A stretch of DNA of 64,000 bases from Vicugna pacos (GCF_048564905.1 NC_133006.1:24024001-24088000); one strand, 5' to 3'; positions 1 through 12,780 are shown, counted from the stretch's first letter. Notes: generated from the letters alone by a model not told the origin. Made by a program: numbers and translations.

Positions 1-304
1 CATGTCTTGGCTATTGTAGTGTCCAGCTGGTTTTAATAAGCAGCCAAATTTGAGGACCATAGTGTAGGTATTCCAAAGACTAAGAGATGTGTGTTGGCAC
101 AACTTTCAGTAGAAGGAGGTTTACAGGATAGCATTATTGTTATTATATTATTATCAAGATACAGTTCATATATCACATAGTTCACCCTTTTAAAGTTACA
201 GTTAAGTGATTTTTAAGATAATCCCAAGTTTTACCACCAATCCCACTCTGTAATTGGGATGATCTTGTAGGATGTGCAGTTCTGATGGGTTGAAGGCAGA
301 GAAT

Positions 305-890
305 AGTCCATGGGAGGGTGATGCAGAAGCAGTGGCATCCCGGTGGGACAAAATAAGGAGATGGACCATTTTTACTGCAACCCAGGGAACATATCACCAG
401 AGAAGTGGGGGGTGATGCCAGACAGCTGATTGTGGCAGCTGGGGCATCAGTGAGGGAGCAGAGGCATTATGTGTTATATCTGCAGACAGGGCAGCTGTGG
501 ATGGCTTGGGCATCACGGTTATAACTGAGGACAGGTACAGGTTTAGGAGACCTTTGCGGTTCTCTAGGCTGAAGTAGATGAAAGCCTGGACTAAGGTAGC
601 TGCTGTGGGATGGAACAGGGGTTGGGGGAGCTGATGGTGAGTCCAAGAAAGGCAGGGGGAAAGGGATCAGAGGGGACCAAGCTGGTGGTATTGCCAGAGA
701 ACTAGGGGGACAGGGAGAGGCTGGTGTGCTGGGAGGTGTAGAGTCTGCTTGTAGACCTGTTGGATTTGAGGGGCAGGTGGCCCCAGAGGTGCAGATGTCC
801 TGAGGCAGGTTGGAAAGGGTGTCTGGAGAGAGGTTGGCGCTGGAGTGGATCATGGGGAGTGGCCTCACTGGGCTTGTGATCCCTGTCCCC
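305..890 (-). repeat. Near-identical tract shared by the two arms (left copy)
   Basis: Reverse-complemented, this stretch matches 13658-14242 with only about two mismatches seen in roughly 585 bp. The adjoining parts of the same arms differ by an estimated 15-30 percent, with small gaps. It holds a proline-rich open frame of 133 codons (467-868, minus strand) that is identical in both copies. I do not recognise that frame and do not treat it as a gene. Confidence 0.85.
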
Positions 891-1860
891 CCACCACCCC
901 GCTGCGGGGGCTGAATCTAGAGGTGGCTCTGGCTAAGTCCGACACTTACCGGATGAGGCTACAGGAAAGGAGACCTGGCTGGGTCTTGGAGTCATTGGGA
1001 AGAGGAGGAGGAGATCATAATGGTGGTAACATCTAGGAGAGTGAGGCAACTGGGGAAGTGGTTTCTGAGAGGCAGAGGTGGCTGAAATCTGCAAATAGGT
1101 CTACAAACCTGATCCCCAGTGACCCTGCCAATAATGTTGCTGTGTGTAGCTGAGGGAGGGGCTGTGGGAGCCAACACTGGGAACGAAGAAGCAGTGAAAG
1201 ACCAGCCAGGTGGCTGTCTCTAGAGGAGCTTGGTGAGACCAGAGCTGCTCCTGGCGAGGAATCTCCTTTGCTGGGGAGAGTGGCAGTGATCTGGGTGCTT
1301 CTGAGGTTGGGCTGCTAACACTTAGCTGCTCAGAGCCCTTCCCTGTGGCTTTTGACTGCACTCAGCCCCAGTCACACCTCCGTGGAGATTCTTTAAAAAA
1401 AAAAGTTTTCCCAATCTGAATATGCGTAGTTTACTGTACAGCAATCATACCACAATAAAGGTGTTAAAAAAAAAAAAAGAGGAGAAAGCTTAAACAAACA
1501 AACCAAGAAGGAGAAAAAGTTTCCAACAATAGCAACAACAACCAAAAAAAAAAAAAAAAAAAAGGAGGAGAAATCTTCCAAAAGAAAAAAAAAGCTTTCC
1601 CAGCTCTCATTTTTCTCTGGTGGCTCTGGTACTAGGCCCAGCCCACTGACTTCTCCCTGACTCATTTTGTCTGTTCATTTGGCAGGGCTCAAGGGCCTAC
1701 AAGAGAATCCCTCCTTCTGATTTTTTTTTAACGCAAGTTATTTCCTCCTTCTGATTTAATTAGAAGAGTCTAGATTTTCTTTTTTAGCTGGAGAAAGGCG
1801 AATCAGATGTTTTAGTTAATTTTCTAAAGCAGCATCTCCGCTACTCAGGCAGTTCTAAGA
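891..1860. other. Unassigned DNA between the near-identical tract and the exon 1 relic
   Basis: About 970 bp separate the conserved tract from the exon 1 relic here, against about 185 bp in the right arm. Most of it is therefore inserted or badly diverged. The first 60 bases may still match the right-arm GC-rich promoter edge. The rest, apart from the A-rich block at 1394-1600, contains nothing I recognise. Confidence 0.5.
1394..1600 (+). mobile_element. LINE-1 3' end fragment with A-rich tails
   Basis: Text around 1425-1465 (TTTACTGTACAGC ... CACAATAAAGGTG) resembles the 3' end of old mammalian LINE-1 and is followed by A runs at 1466-1479 and 1543-1563. The two separate A-rich tracts suggest more than one insertion or a tail interrupted by other bases. 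The subfamily is not determined. Confidence 0.45.
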
Positions 1861-1867
1861 CAAAATC

Positions 1868-1943
1868 ATTGTCACGTGGCTGGACCACGTCCTCCTGCTT
1901 CTGTCCAGCGCTGCCTTTTTTCCACCCCTGGGTACCACCGCTG
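1868..1943 (+). pseudogene. Relic of exon 1 (leader) of a second MIC-like class I gene
   Basis: About 76 bases encode a leader-like hydrophobic stretch (HVLLLLSSAAFFPPLGTTA) ending in a splice donor, GCTG then GTGAGTGGGGTTCA. The right-arm MIC exon 1 ends the same way, with the same intron start. The following 220 bp continue to match MIC intron 1, including CCTCAGTCCCTGGA near 2107. No ATG lies at the expected position, and no alpha1, alpha2 or alpha3 exon follows within the next 5 kb on this strand. It is a 5' fragment of a duplicated gene pointing away from the main MIC copy. A classical class I leader is a possible alternative, but the intron match favours MIC. Confidence 0.7.
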
Positions 1944-2202
1944 GTGAGTGGGGTTCAGTGAGGTCCTCAGGCAGGAGGCTGGGGCATTTCCAGGGGTCCA
2001 GGAAGGTTTCGGTGTCACTCAAGTGTCTGTTCAGGACTGTCCTTCCCCTTTCTTCCCAATTCCGGCCTCTTCTAACAGGGAGTTTCCAGGAGGCTGTGCT
2101 CAAGGGGCCTCAGTCCCTGGAGTTAGGGACATTTTTCTAGTGACCAGAAGCTCTAGGAAGGGTCCCCCCAAAACAAGTACTTTTACTTGTTTTCTATATT
2201 AA

Positions 2203-3768
2203 GTAATTCTGTAACTGCATGGCAATCTTAAAAAAATTTATTTTTTTCCAAAAAAGCAGCATGTCCTACTGTAAATCTCCACTTCCATGTCACTGGCCAG
2301 AATTACATCAGATGGGCACCCCTGACCAACCACTGGAATGAAGGTGGGGTTAATCACCTAAGCAATGATGTCAACCACATATACTTTGAACTTATATGGT
2401 TATGGTATATACTGTTCCCATTGTTTCAATGGTCACTCAGAATTCTTTTAAATGAGGGCTGTTTTTTTCCCCTAATAGTCTAAGGTTAATTGGTATTTTG
2501 GGGGCAGAGTGGAGGTAAGAAGGTTTATTTATTTCTTTTTTTAGAGGAGGTACTGAGGCTTGAACCTAGGACCTCGTGCATACTAAGCATTTACTGTACC
2601 ACTGAGCTATACCCTCCCCCCTCCAGTGTTTTATCTTATCTTCCTCTTGAAGAGAAGATACTTAACAGGCTTTACCTTTTCTCTGAATGACTTCCCTCCA
2701 AACCCAACTTTAATAGCGTGATGGAGTTTTGGATGCAGTAATAAGCCATGTGAAAATCAGGGAAACACAGCAAGATACGCTTTGTAGTGCAGGAACCATC
2801 TTGTTCTGCAGCAGAGCTGGAGCAGAGTGCCTGGTCTCTGACTCTAGGGTGATAGGAGCCGGGTGAAAGAAAATGTTGGATATGGTGTTTCTGCTAAAAC
2901 AACCTCTTTATATGGGTCAGCATTTTGCCTGGTTACATTTTGTAAAGCTTCACTAAAGCTCAGGTGAACACTATAACCTAACCTTTTCTCACTCCACTCT
3001 GGTCTTTACATCCTGCCATGTAGCTCAGAACAGTCATTGTTGCTGATGCTTAAAAGGAAACTCAAGAGGAGTGACTCTCAGTCTCAAATCAAGTTAAGGG
3101 AAGAGGAGGTCTAGAGCTGTCTTCTGAAGCCTCGTTGGGTCCATGTTCTAGGATGAGTTGAGAACAGTCACTCATGTCACTCAGCTGCTGCCCTGTCCTT
3201 TTCCATGGACAAAAATATATGACAAGATCAGTGAACTGAGAGTTCCATGCCCAAACATGGCTTGGTACTGGACTGGTAGAGACAAGGGATTGAAAAAATA
3301 AGTCCAAACTCCTTCCCTGGAAAATCTGAGTCTTACGGTCTTGTTTCCTGGTATCCCAGTTGATTCTTACCTTTACATGCTTTGTGTGATGTTTCTTCTT
3401 CCTCTAAATGCCAATTATCACAGCAACAAATACAAAAACAGTAGCCATGAATCTCTGCCACAATCCCTAAATTGCGGGCATGCCTGAAATGGGATTGTTA
3501 CACTGAAGATTTCTGCATGCCCTCTCTCTTTCTCTCTCTGTTTCTTCAAGAGAGGAAATAAAAACATGGAGCAATGCCTTCAAAATTCAGAAGGAAGAAT
3601 CCTGGCACGGAATTCGTCACCTAGCCAAACGATCCATCAAGCCAAAGAATAATACATTTTGAAGTACCTATCATGTACTTTAAATATGCTCATAAGAAAC
3701 CACTAAAATATTAATTCCACCAAAATGAGAGAAGGTGTAAAATAGAGGAAGTGTGCATATCCACATTA
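2203..3768. other. Intergenic DNA without a recognised gene
   Basis: Apart from the SINE at 2488-2622, this stretch shows short low-information reading frames only. No splice-bounded exon, RNA gene or conserved motif was recognised. Confidence 0.5.
2488..2622 (-). mobile_element. Camelid tRNA-derived SINE
   Basis: On the minus strand it reads as a SINE with a box A-like GTATAGCTCAGTGG near 2601-2616, a degraded box B near 2567, and a TAAATAAA tail at the low-coordinate side. It lies just beyond the left arm, in the region that replaces the rest of the second MIC gene. Confidence 0.85.
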
Positions 3769-4240
3769 ATTGCAGCATTTTTCACAAAAGCCAAGAGGCG
3801 GAAGCAACCTGTTTGTGCATTGACAGATACATGGATAAAGAAAATGTGGTATACACGTATAATTGAATATTATTCAGCTGTAAAATGAAGGAAATCTTGT
3901 CATTTGCATGGATGAGCTCTCAGGACATTATACTGAGTGAAATAAGCCAGTCACAGAAGACATACTGCATGAGTCCACTTACATAAGGTACCTAAAGTAG
4001 TCAAACTCTTAGAAACAGAAAAGATAATAGTGGTTGCCAGGGACCAGTGGGGAGAGAAGCCTGGAGAGTTTTTGTTCAATAGATAGAGAGTTTCAGTTTT
4101 GCAAGATGAGAGAGTTCTAGTGATCTCAATAATTTATTTATTTAATATTTAACACCACTGTACTGTACACTTAAAAATGGTTAAGTGGTAAATATTACCT
4201 TATGTGTTTTTTTACCACAATAAAGTTACTTAACCCTATT
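3769..4240 (+). mobile_element. Old LINE-1 3' end
   Basis: The stretch contains typical LINE-1 text: GATACATGGATAAAGAAAATG near 3825, GAATATTATTCAGC near 3865, ATACTGAGTGAAATAAGCCAG near 3929, and an end with TACCACAATAAAG near 4213. It is heavily diverged and 5' truncated, as expected of an ancient L1M-class copy. Confidence 0.75.
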
Positions 4241-4259
4241 ACTCATTGTAAAAGAAAAC

Positions 4260-7200
4260 ACATTAATTAATTAAAATGTATTCATGTGGATTTACCATTA
4301 AAAAAAAAGAGAAGAGAAAGAAGTAGACTACAGAAGACTGGACATACAACACAGAAGAAAGACGCAAGATACTTTCTACCTCAGCTACCAAACACGGACC
4401 AGCAGAATCAGCACTGCATGAAAACCAAGCTCACAGTTCCCATCCTTGGCACTCTTAATCAATCTGCATCTTAGTAGGATGCCCAGGTGACGCCACTGCA
4501 CTTAAAAACCCTGCCAAGATGGCGGTGGAGAGAGATCCTAGGAGGGTGGCTCTGCTCCAGATGTAGAAGAATCCAGCCCAGGTGGGAACACGTCAGAAGG
4601 GCCCAGGAGGGATAGTTCTAAGAAGGAAAAATTGATAGAATACCCAAAGTATCCTCACTTCTTGAAAGAGTCATCCAAATAGAAGAAATGGCAAAGTTGA
4701 ATTAGTGACAGCTACATAGAAAATAATCAGACGAAAACAAAGGCAATTATTAACTCCAGGGAGAACAAGAGGTTGTGCAGAAAGTGAGAAGTAGTAGAGT
4801 TTACATACGAGAGCATTAGTCATGGAAAAGAAAACACTGAGTCAGCTAAACATGATTCCCATTTAAATATACTGGGAAAAAGAAGGAATGGGAAGAATGA
4901 AAGGAAACAATGACTATTAACTATTGCATCAGCCACTGTTGTGATGCAACCGACAGTGGCTGCAGCAGAAAAATCAAGCAGCAGTAGTAAAGGCATGGTG
5001 TTTAGAGATTTGGAAGTAAAAGCCAAAGGAATCAGCTGAAAAATATTGAAAGCAGTCACCTCTGGGAAGGCAGAAATTGAGAGGAAACAGACAGGACTAC
5101 AATATAGTACATTTCATGAGAAATCTTGTGCAGATATTTGACTCCTTAACTTACAGGCAATTGTGCCTTTGATTAAAATAACCACAAAAAAATTGAATGG
5201 GTATAAAATTTTATGCTTAGTGACAACTGACGACAACAAATGATACTTGAGAACTGACTAAAAAGCAAGAATACTCAAATGGAAACATACATGCACAGGT
5301 GTGTGGATGGCATCAATCCTGAATAAAAACGTGAAAGAATTTGTCAATATACACAAAGCTGGGTAAATAGATGGGTGAATGAATTCTTTATCCCAGCCAC
5401 CTTACCGTGCACCTTATGAACCAGGGAGAGAGGGAACAGTACCTGACTAGGACCCTTCATCATCATCTTGCTTCCAGGCAGGTCCTGCTGCAGAAGGCAC
5501 TCCCCTCAGCTGCTTCCAGTCTGTGGGAGGTCCCCCCTAGCCCACTCTGCCATCAGTGCTTTACCTGGGCGGGGCTAAGTTTGTCCTGACTGGAAAAAGC
5601 ACTACGCACACGCATGCCCCAAGACCAGAAGTTAGGAAGGACTAAGCATCAGGTGGATAAATATCTCACCTCCCCATTTGCCTTGCAGAAATCATTCTGA
5701 ACTGATGGAGAGACATGCTGATGTATGACTGATTCACTCACATTCCGTGTTCCTTTACTCTCTCATCAGCCTAGTCCTCAGCAGTCACTTCACCCCAGGA
5801 GCAGACAGACCCCTATTCTTATAATCAGGAAACCCCAAAGCAACGTCCCTGTCCCCTCCCCTGATGTCACTCTTCAGCTCTGCTTCATCACATGAGGGTT
5901 CCAACTATTCAGGGAAGATTTCCGCCTCAGGGTCAGCCCCTGAACATTGGCCCAGGCGTTCCATTGCATCTTCTCCCAGCCCTGTATGCTTCTGTTGTGA
6001 CTCTGTCAGTCACTGGGAGCTGGAGGGGTCAGGGGGAGCAGAATTTTCAGTGCTGCCTCGAGGCATGGAGATATACCTCCCCTTCTCTGATATCCCTTTC
6101 CAGACCCAGGAAATAAAACATAGACCAGATATGTGTGTTTAAAGAGCATTAAAATTTATAACGTGAAATTATAAAGATACTGCAGAGTGAAGTAATGGAT
6201 ATACAAGTGCGACGGGGGTGAAGGGAACATCAGGTTTCCAGAAACCTACAATAAGTCTCCTCAGGAGGAGTGGCAATGAAGGAATTTACAGATAAATCTT
6301 ATTTATAATAATATAACCAGTCCATTTAATATATTACTCTAATATAATAAGAATAGTGTTAAATAGTGTGGAGCAGCTGGAAGCACCTCATATATATTCC
6401 AGTTTTAGTCCTATGAACCTCACTTGGAAATAAACAGTTTTTCTCATTTTGTGGATGAGGAAACTGAGGTATCAAGAGGGAAATTTCCAGTCAGACCAGA
6501 GTGGGGAGCTGAATTTAGGCCTCCCAAGTGCAGAATCTAAGCTCCCGCAGTTGAATTGATCTGACTACGAAGACTTAAATTCCAGTTGTGAGGCTACTAC
6601 GGCGGTGTGGAGCCAGGTCTTGTAGGCTAATGTGCTCTGGAAAAAAAGAGAAACCAATAAATAAATGACCAACTGGTTGCAGAATATTGCTTTCTATTCC
6701 CTTAGAGATTCTCCTTCAGTTGCTCCAAAATCAGACTCTGCCTTTCTCCGAGGGACGACGACACTCCTCCTTTGTTCCCGCTCACCCCACTGTCCCCCGC
6801 CCTGGCTAGAATCCTCCCCTGCCTCCCTCAACATCATCACCTGTCCCTGCTTCCAGAACCCTCCATGCAAGGGACAAAAGTCCACAGGACTAGAGGACAA
6901 GATCCAGGAGTGGACACTTCAGTCCAGATGCCTCCCTCGACCTGGTGCCAGGCTGCCCACCAGACAGACCCTGGCTCCATGTTCCTCCAGGCCTGGGAAT
7001 GGACACACACACAACTCCTTTCTCTCCTCACTTCTCAGGCCGCTTCACCTGCGCCAGCACCTGCATCTCAGGCCCTGACCTCCCACCTGCAGCCCAGCCT
7101 CCTGCCTTCCCCAGGCCCTGAGCCAGTAGCTCCTCACTGGAAAGCCCACTGGGAAGCCCAGGTGCCCTGCAGGCCCAACTAGAAAAACTGGGCCGCCCCA

Positions 7201-7830
7201 GGCTCTGTACCTGACCTGACCCTGGAGCAGCCCCTGCTCACAGAGGCCTGGCCCCGCCCTGCCCCTCACTCCCCACCCAGGCTCTCGGGCTGCACTTGGC
7301 CTTCCCTGCTCCTTCCTGGTCCACTGGCTCCTGAAATCTCAACTCCACCCCAAGTGCTGCTGCTTGGCGAAGCTGCACGTCCCTCCTGCCCTGTTCCAAG
7401 CAGGGATTCAACCAGAACCTGCCCTCACTACCTGTAGGGGACCTGCTTCTCAGTGTGGCTAGACCTCTGATTCCAGGATCACCTAGACCCTCGCAACCAG
7501 CACATGATCCAACACATCCCCCTAGATGAGGCCTGGCGGGCCTGAGAGTAGCAAGAAAGGGATGAAAACAGAGCACACAACCGTCACTGCCACCCAGTCT
7601 CATCCAGAGCAAGGAGAGGCCCCAGCCAGACTCTGAGGGCCCAGCCTAGCCCTGGCTTTGAGCGGGGCTGAGGGCTTAAAGCAGATGTGGCTCCCATTCC
7701 CCTCACAAATATCCATCACCCACTTCTTATTGCAGAGGCTTGTTATCTTCTCGTTTCTGTGCAGAGGGGCATCTAGGGGACCCTACATCCTAGGCAGAGC
7801 ACCCCGCTTCCCTCCCTCTGCCCAGATTTC
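4260..7830. other. Intergenic DNA between the left arm and the MIC 3' end
   Basis: No protein domain or RNA gene was recognised. A short MER5-like piece may lie around 4445-4500. A MIR-like 3' motif (GTGGATGAGGAAACTGAGG) occurs near 6450. Positions 6700-7700 are GC-rich and should include MIC exon 6 and the 3' untranslated region on the minus strand, but I could not identify either with confidence. Confidence 0.45.
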
Positions 7831-10141
7831 TTACCTGGGCTCTCCACAGCTGATGTCGTCGTCTTCTTGGATCAAAACATGATGGAAATAACACAAACCA
7901 CAGCAGCAGCCAGAATCAGCCATGGGCTCCAGTGCATCAGGGTATTTCCTGGGAAAGAGCCTTCTTATAATCCTGGCTCCCTCTCCCCGACCCTGGTCTC
8001 TGACCCTCCCAGGGATCACCCCAGCCTCACCAGAGGACACAGGGTGTGCACTGTGATTCCCGCTGTGGTCCTCGTGGCACGTGAACCTCTGCTTCTCTCC
8101 TTGGGGAATATTTATGGTCACCCAGGTCCAGTAAGTTCCGTTCCCATCAGGCAGGACACCCCCAGACTGCTGGGCATCCTGGTTCACGCGGTCCTCATCC
8201 TGAAGCCAGGCCACTGAGATATTCCGGGGAAAGAAGCCAAAAGCCCAGCAGGACAGGTTGACCCTGCCCTCCAAGGCCGGCTGAGGGTCACGTTCACTGC
8301 TGGAGGCACTGGGAGCACAGGGCCAGTGAGGCTTGTGGCCACACCCTGCTCCCCTCTAAGGGAGACGAGAGAATGGGGCTGCTCCCCACTACCTCTCCAA
8401 CTCTGGCTGAGCCCTCACCCACCCCAGCCCTTCTCCAAGTCTGCTCGACACCCTGGGGCCCAGTTCCTTTAGACAGGCAGGAGGATGGGCCGAGACTGGA
8501 TCTACATGTGATGCTGAGGAGGGAGATGTGAGGGCTGGGCTCTCAGGGACCAGGAGGGAACCTGCTGTGACAGAAAGGCTGGGAGCCAGGGGGCCGACCC
8601 CTAGTCTAGGAGCTTCCTCTCCTGCCTGACACCCACCTTCCCTGGGACAGTTTTCTGTCAGAGGGCCCGCTGCTTCCCTGGATTACTGTCACTGGGATGG
8701 TTCCTTCCCCTCCCCTCCTGTACCTGCCCGTCTCTCTACAGATGTTTAACAGAACAGCAAATCGCAACACAACATGCCAATGCGACATACATGCACCCGG
8801 ACTGTAGGGAGGGTTTCTGTGGGCAGAGCTGGGGCGGGGAGGCTCCAGGGGTCGGGGACAGGAAGGCCCCGGCCCAGGGTCAGTACCTGTTCTGTCCGTG
8901 AAGCCCATCCGGGACTCCACGTAGCTCTGCAGTCTTGCACAAAGCTCTCCCTGCACATGGGCCCGGTAGTGCTTGCTTTGAAAGCCATCCGTGTCCCAGG
9001 ACTTCTTGATTTCCATGGCCAAGGTCTGATCCAGGGACTGGGGCACTCTACATCCATGGGTCTCCAGGTGACAGGAGAGGAAGAGCTTCCCATCATAGCA
9101 GATACTCCTGAAGCCCCTGGCCTGGCCATCTTCTCGGATTTCACAGCCCACAGTCTCCTGCAGGGAATGCAAGCCTGCCCCCACCGAGCAGTGACCCTCC
9201 GGTTCTGGTTCCATGTCCTTCTGCCCTTCGGCCCAAGTGAGAAATTCCAGCCAGAGGGCTCCCTCTCTGCTGCCCTCCATGTCTTCCCTGTGCGGGCTGA
9301 GTCATGGTCACCTCCCTGCTGACTTCACAGACCCCCCTTCCTCAGCATTCCCCTCCCCCACCAAATCCAGGGAAAAGAGACAGATCCCTGTTCTGGGCCC
9401 AGACTTGCCTGGGAAATGCCTCACAGCACTTTCGCCCCTTCCCCACTCTCACCTCCTTTCTCCTCCTGCAGGGACATTGTTTCTGCCAGAAGTTGTCTGA
9501 GGTCCCTTCCATTCTCTGTCAAGTCCTTGATCTCTGTGTCCCACGTCTCAGCTGCAAAGTCTTCTGCCCACGGTCCCTGGGGCTCTGCCCTGCCCTTCCC
9601 ACTGTCATAGTGCAGGAAGGCCTGACCATCCAAGCGTCCCTCAGCTGAAAAGCTCGGCTGCACAAACCCGTCCTGGCACAGCACTGTGAGGCTGTAATGG
9701 AGACTGTGCGATCCTGGGGAGGACGGAGTGCAGGTGAGACTGCTTTCTGGAAACGAGGGCCCATCAAATGTTGAACAGAAAGGTTCTGCTGTCCTGACCT
9801 TCTCCAGATCTCAAGGATGCACAACAGGCATGTGTACCGAGGGACGAGAATGAGGATTTCCACACAGGAATAAAAGGAAAGGAGAAAAGAAGGAGCTAGG
9901 AACTGAGGAATGAATTGGGGGAGGAGGACAGAGATGGCAAACATGTAGGACAGGTGCCAGGACAGGGCAACACTGGCTCCCTAAGGGTCCAGGTAAGAGG
10001 TCCGGGGAGAGGCTGGCCTGCGGAGGAAGGGAGAGGCAGAGAGAGGCAAGAAGACCAGGGTGAGGGGAGGTGGACCAGAAGGGAGGCAGGGGCCCTAGCA
10101 GGCCCAGGATCAGAGGGGCCCACCTGGCAGAGGGCTCCTTG

Positions 10142-10184
10142 GTCAGGGGTGGGTCAGGGGTGGGTCAGGGGTGGGTCAGGGTGA
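10142..10184 (+). repeat. Short tandem repeat in MIC intron 1
   Basis: The 11-base unit TCAGGGGTGGG is repeated about four times. The surrounding 9750-11090 part of intron 1 is unusually G-rich on the plus strand and contains no recognisable exon. Confidence 0.85.
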
Positions 10185-11094
10185 GGTGGAGAGCGAGGCC
10201 TGCTGTCTGTGGTGAAGGCTCACTGGGGACAAGGTGGAGTCAAGGGAGGGTGAGGCAGGAGGCAGAGGGGCCTGCGGGGCTGGCTTGTGGCACTAACAGA
10301 GTTTCAGGTAGGCCAGTGCCCCCCGGGGGAGCTGAAGGAGGGGGTCTGGGTCCAGAGTGCAAGAGGCATGGTGAGGCCCCACTTAGGGAGGGGAATAAAC
10401 CTGCCAGTGTGCCCTGGGGAGAGGTAGGTGTTGAGGGATTCAAAGGGTCAATGCAGTGTGCCCAAGGACCATCTAGAATTAGAAGGAGGGGCTGGCAAGA
10501 GAAAATAGAACTTCAGTGCCTAGTGCACATTGGAAAGGACCTACATGGTGGGAGTGGTTTGGGGGGCAGGTCTTACCCCACAGAGGGGTAGGGTCAGACA
10601 TCCAGTGCAGGAGGGGTGGTGCTGGGAGAAGGCCCCTGTAGGGAAAGGCCAGCCCACCAGGTGGCATAAACAAGGACTTTGGATACATGATTGAGGTAGT
10701 GATAGCTCACTGGGGTCAAGGGACCAAAGAAGATATTGAAGGCCAAGGAGCTGGGCAGTTGGACCAAGGATTCTTTCAGGGGGAAGGGTTGCAGAGGGGA
10801 TCATGCCTGGGATTGGGGAACAGGGGATGAGTGGGGCTCAAGGGTGACTCTGGGAGACCTTGGGTTAGGGTGAAGACAGAACAGGAGGAGTGCTCTGGGT
10901 GAGGGACCTTGAGAATACTGGTTCCCAGAGGAGGGGGCTTGTGACTGATGAGAACTTGGTGAGGGTCCAAGGCAGGTGGGCAGGGGTGGGAGCAGGGTAA
11001 GGTGCCATAGGGGGAGGTGCAGAGGGACCAGGGCAAGTGCAGTCCAGCACCTGTGGGGTGGAGAGTGGAGGCCTCAAGAGGGTGAGTTTAGCAG

Positions 11095-12780
11095 CATGCA
11101 CAAAAGTAAACTCAAAATGGCTTAAAGATTTGAATGTAAGACAAGACACTATAAACTTAAGCCTCTTAGAAGAAAACATAGGCAAAACATTATCTGACAT
11201 AAATCTTAGCAGTGTTCTCCTAAGGCAGTCTACCCAGGCAATAGAAATAAAAGCAAAACTAAACAAATGGGACCTAATTAAACTTATAAGCTTTTGCACA
11301 GCAAAGGAAACCATAAACAAAACAAAAAGACAACCTACGGAATAAGAGAAAATATTTGCAAATCATGTGACTGACAAGGCTTAATTTCCAGAATATACAA
11401 ACAGCTCATATACTTTAATAACAAAAAAAGAAACAACCCAATCCAAAAATGGGCAAGACCTAAACAAGTAATTTTCCAATCAAGGTATACAAATGGCCAA
11501 TAAGCGCATGAAAAAATGCTCAGTATCACTAATTTTTGGAGAAATGCAAATCAAAACTACAATGAGGTATCCACACCAGTCAGAATGGCCATTATTAAAA
11601 AGTCCACAAAAGATAAATGCTGGAGAGAGTGTGGAGAACAGGGAACGCTCCTACACTGCTAGTGGGAATGTGGTTTGGTGCAGCCGTTATGGAAAACAGT
11701 ATGGAGATCCCTCAAAAAAACTAAAACTAGACTTACCATGTGATCCAGCAATCCCTGGGCATATATCCAGAGGGAACTCTAATTCGAAAAGATAAATGCA
11801 CCCCAGTGTTCATAGCAGCACTACACACAATAGCCATGACATGGAAACAACCTAAGTGTCCACTGACAGGTAATTGGATAAAGAAATTGTGCTGCATCTT
11901 CTTTGTCCATTTATCTTTTGACGTGCACTTGGGATGCTTCCATGGCTTAGCAACTGTAAGTAGTGTTACTATTAATGGTGGGGTGTGTGTATCTTTTTGA
12001 AGTAGTGTTTTTGTTTTTCTTAGATGTATGCGCAGGAGTGGAATTGCTGGGCCATGTAATGGTTCTGTTTTTGGGTTTTTAAGAAACCTCCATATTGTTT
12101 TCCATAGTGGCTACACCAATTTACATCCCTACCAACAGTTTTCAAGGGTTCCCTTTTATCCACATCCTTGTCAACATTTGTTATTTGTGTTCTTTTTGAT
12201 CATGGCCATTCTGACAGGTGTGAGATGATATCTCGTTTTGATTTTGATTTGCATTTCCCTGATATTAGTGATGAGAAATTTTTCATATTCTTGTTGGCCA
12301 TCTACATTTCCTCTTTTGGAAAAACGTCTGTTCAGTTATTTTGCCCATATTTTAAATGGGTTGTTTGTTTGCTTTTTAATTGAAGTACAGTTGATTTAAA
12401 ATGTTGTATTAGTTTCTGGTGCACAGCATGGATGGACTTGGAGGGCATTGTGCTGGGTGAAATGGGCCAGACAGAGAAAGACAAGTACTCTAAGACATCA
12501 CTTACATATGGAATCTAAAAAAGTACAACAAATACAACAAACTAGTTGAATATAACAGAAAAGAAACAGACTGGCAGATGTAGAGAAGGGACGAGTGGTT
12601 ACCAGTGGGGAGAAGGAAGGGGGAGGGGCAAGATGGAGGTGGAGGATTAAGAGGTACAAACTATCTGGTCTAAAATAAGCTATAATATTGTACATCAACT
12701 ATACTTCAATTTAAAAAATATGATATTGTAAAATAAATATATAAATAAAATTTTAAGTGGTTTTAAAAAACTCAAAAAGG
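11095..12780 (+). mobile_element. LINE-1 3' portion in MIC intron 1, interrupted by antisense LINE-1
   Basis: The plus-strand frames at 11100-11890 encode the C-terminal end of L1 ORF2 with stops and shifts: [40 protein letters not shown] and CDPAIPG are visible. From about 11895 to 12420 the sequence is L1 in the opposite orientation (GGTGTGAGATGATATCTCG and CTACACCAATTTACATCCC are antisense L1 text). From 12425 the plus-strand 3' end resumes (GGATGGACTTGGAGGGC) and ends in an A-rich tail near 12780. The layout suggests a later antisense insertion or a rearranged copy. It lies antisense to the MIC transcript and lengthens intron 1. Confidence 0.85.

Larger units (their letters stand above)
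1..2200 (-). repeat. Left arm of an inverted duplication flanking the MIC gene
   Basis: Read on the minus strand, this block matches the plus strand at about 12825-14570. The match covers the MER5A start (about 25-70), an AT-rich stretch (120-240), a near-identical tract (305-890), an exon 1 relic (1868-1943) and the start of intron 1 (1944-2165). Compared with the right arm it carries extra DNA between 900 and 1860 and lacks about 350 bp of intron 1. The first two dozen bases look like a LINE-1 fragment on the minus strand, so the arm is interrupted at the window edge. MER5A being present in both arms places the duplication after that ancient insertion. The homology was aligned by eye. Confidence 0.82.

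Noticed and set aside
305-890. Reading the near-identical tract as an endogenous retrovirus piece because of its proline-rich frame
   Set aside because: No LTR, protease, polymerase or envelope-like sequence lies nearby and both copies sit at the same place in paralogous arms, so duplication plus conversion explains it better.
1393-1665. Minus-strand frame rich in phenylalanine
   Set aside because: It is produced by LINE tails and A runs, with no domain resemblance.
7238-7612. Possible MIC exon 6 (cytoplasmic tail) downstream of exon 5
   Set aside because: Weak resemblance near 7540-7620 was not convincing and no acceptor could be fixed, so exon 6 is left unassigned.
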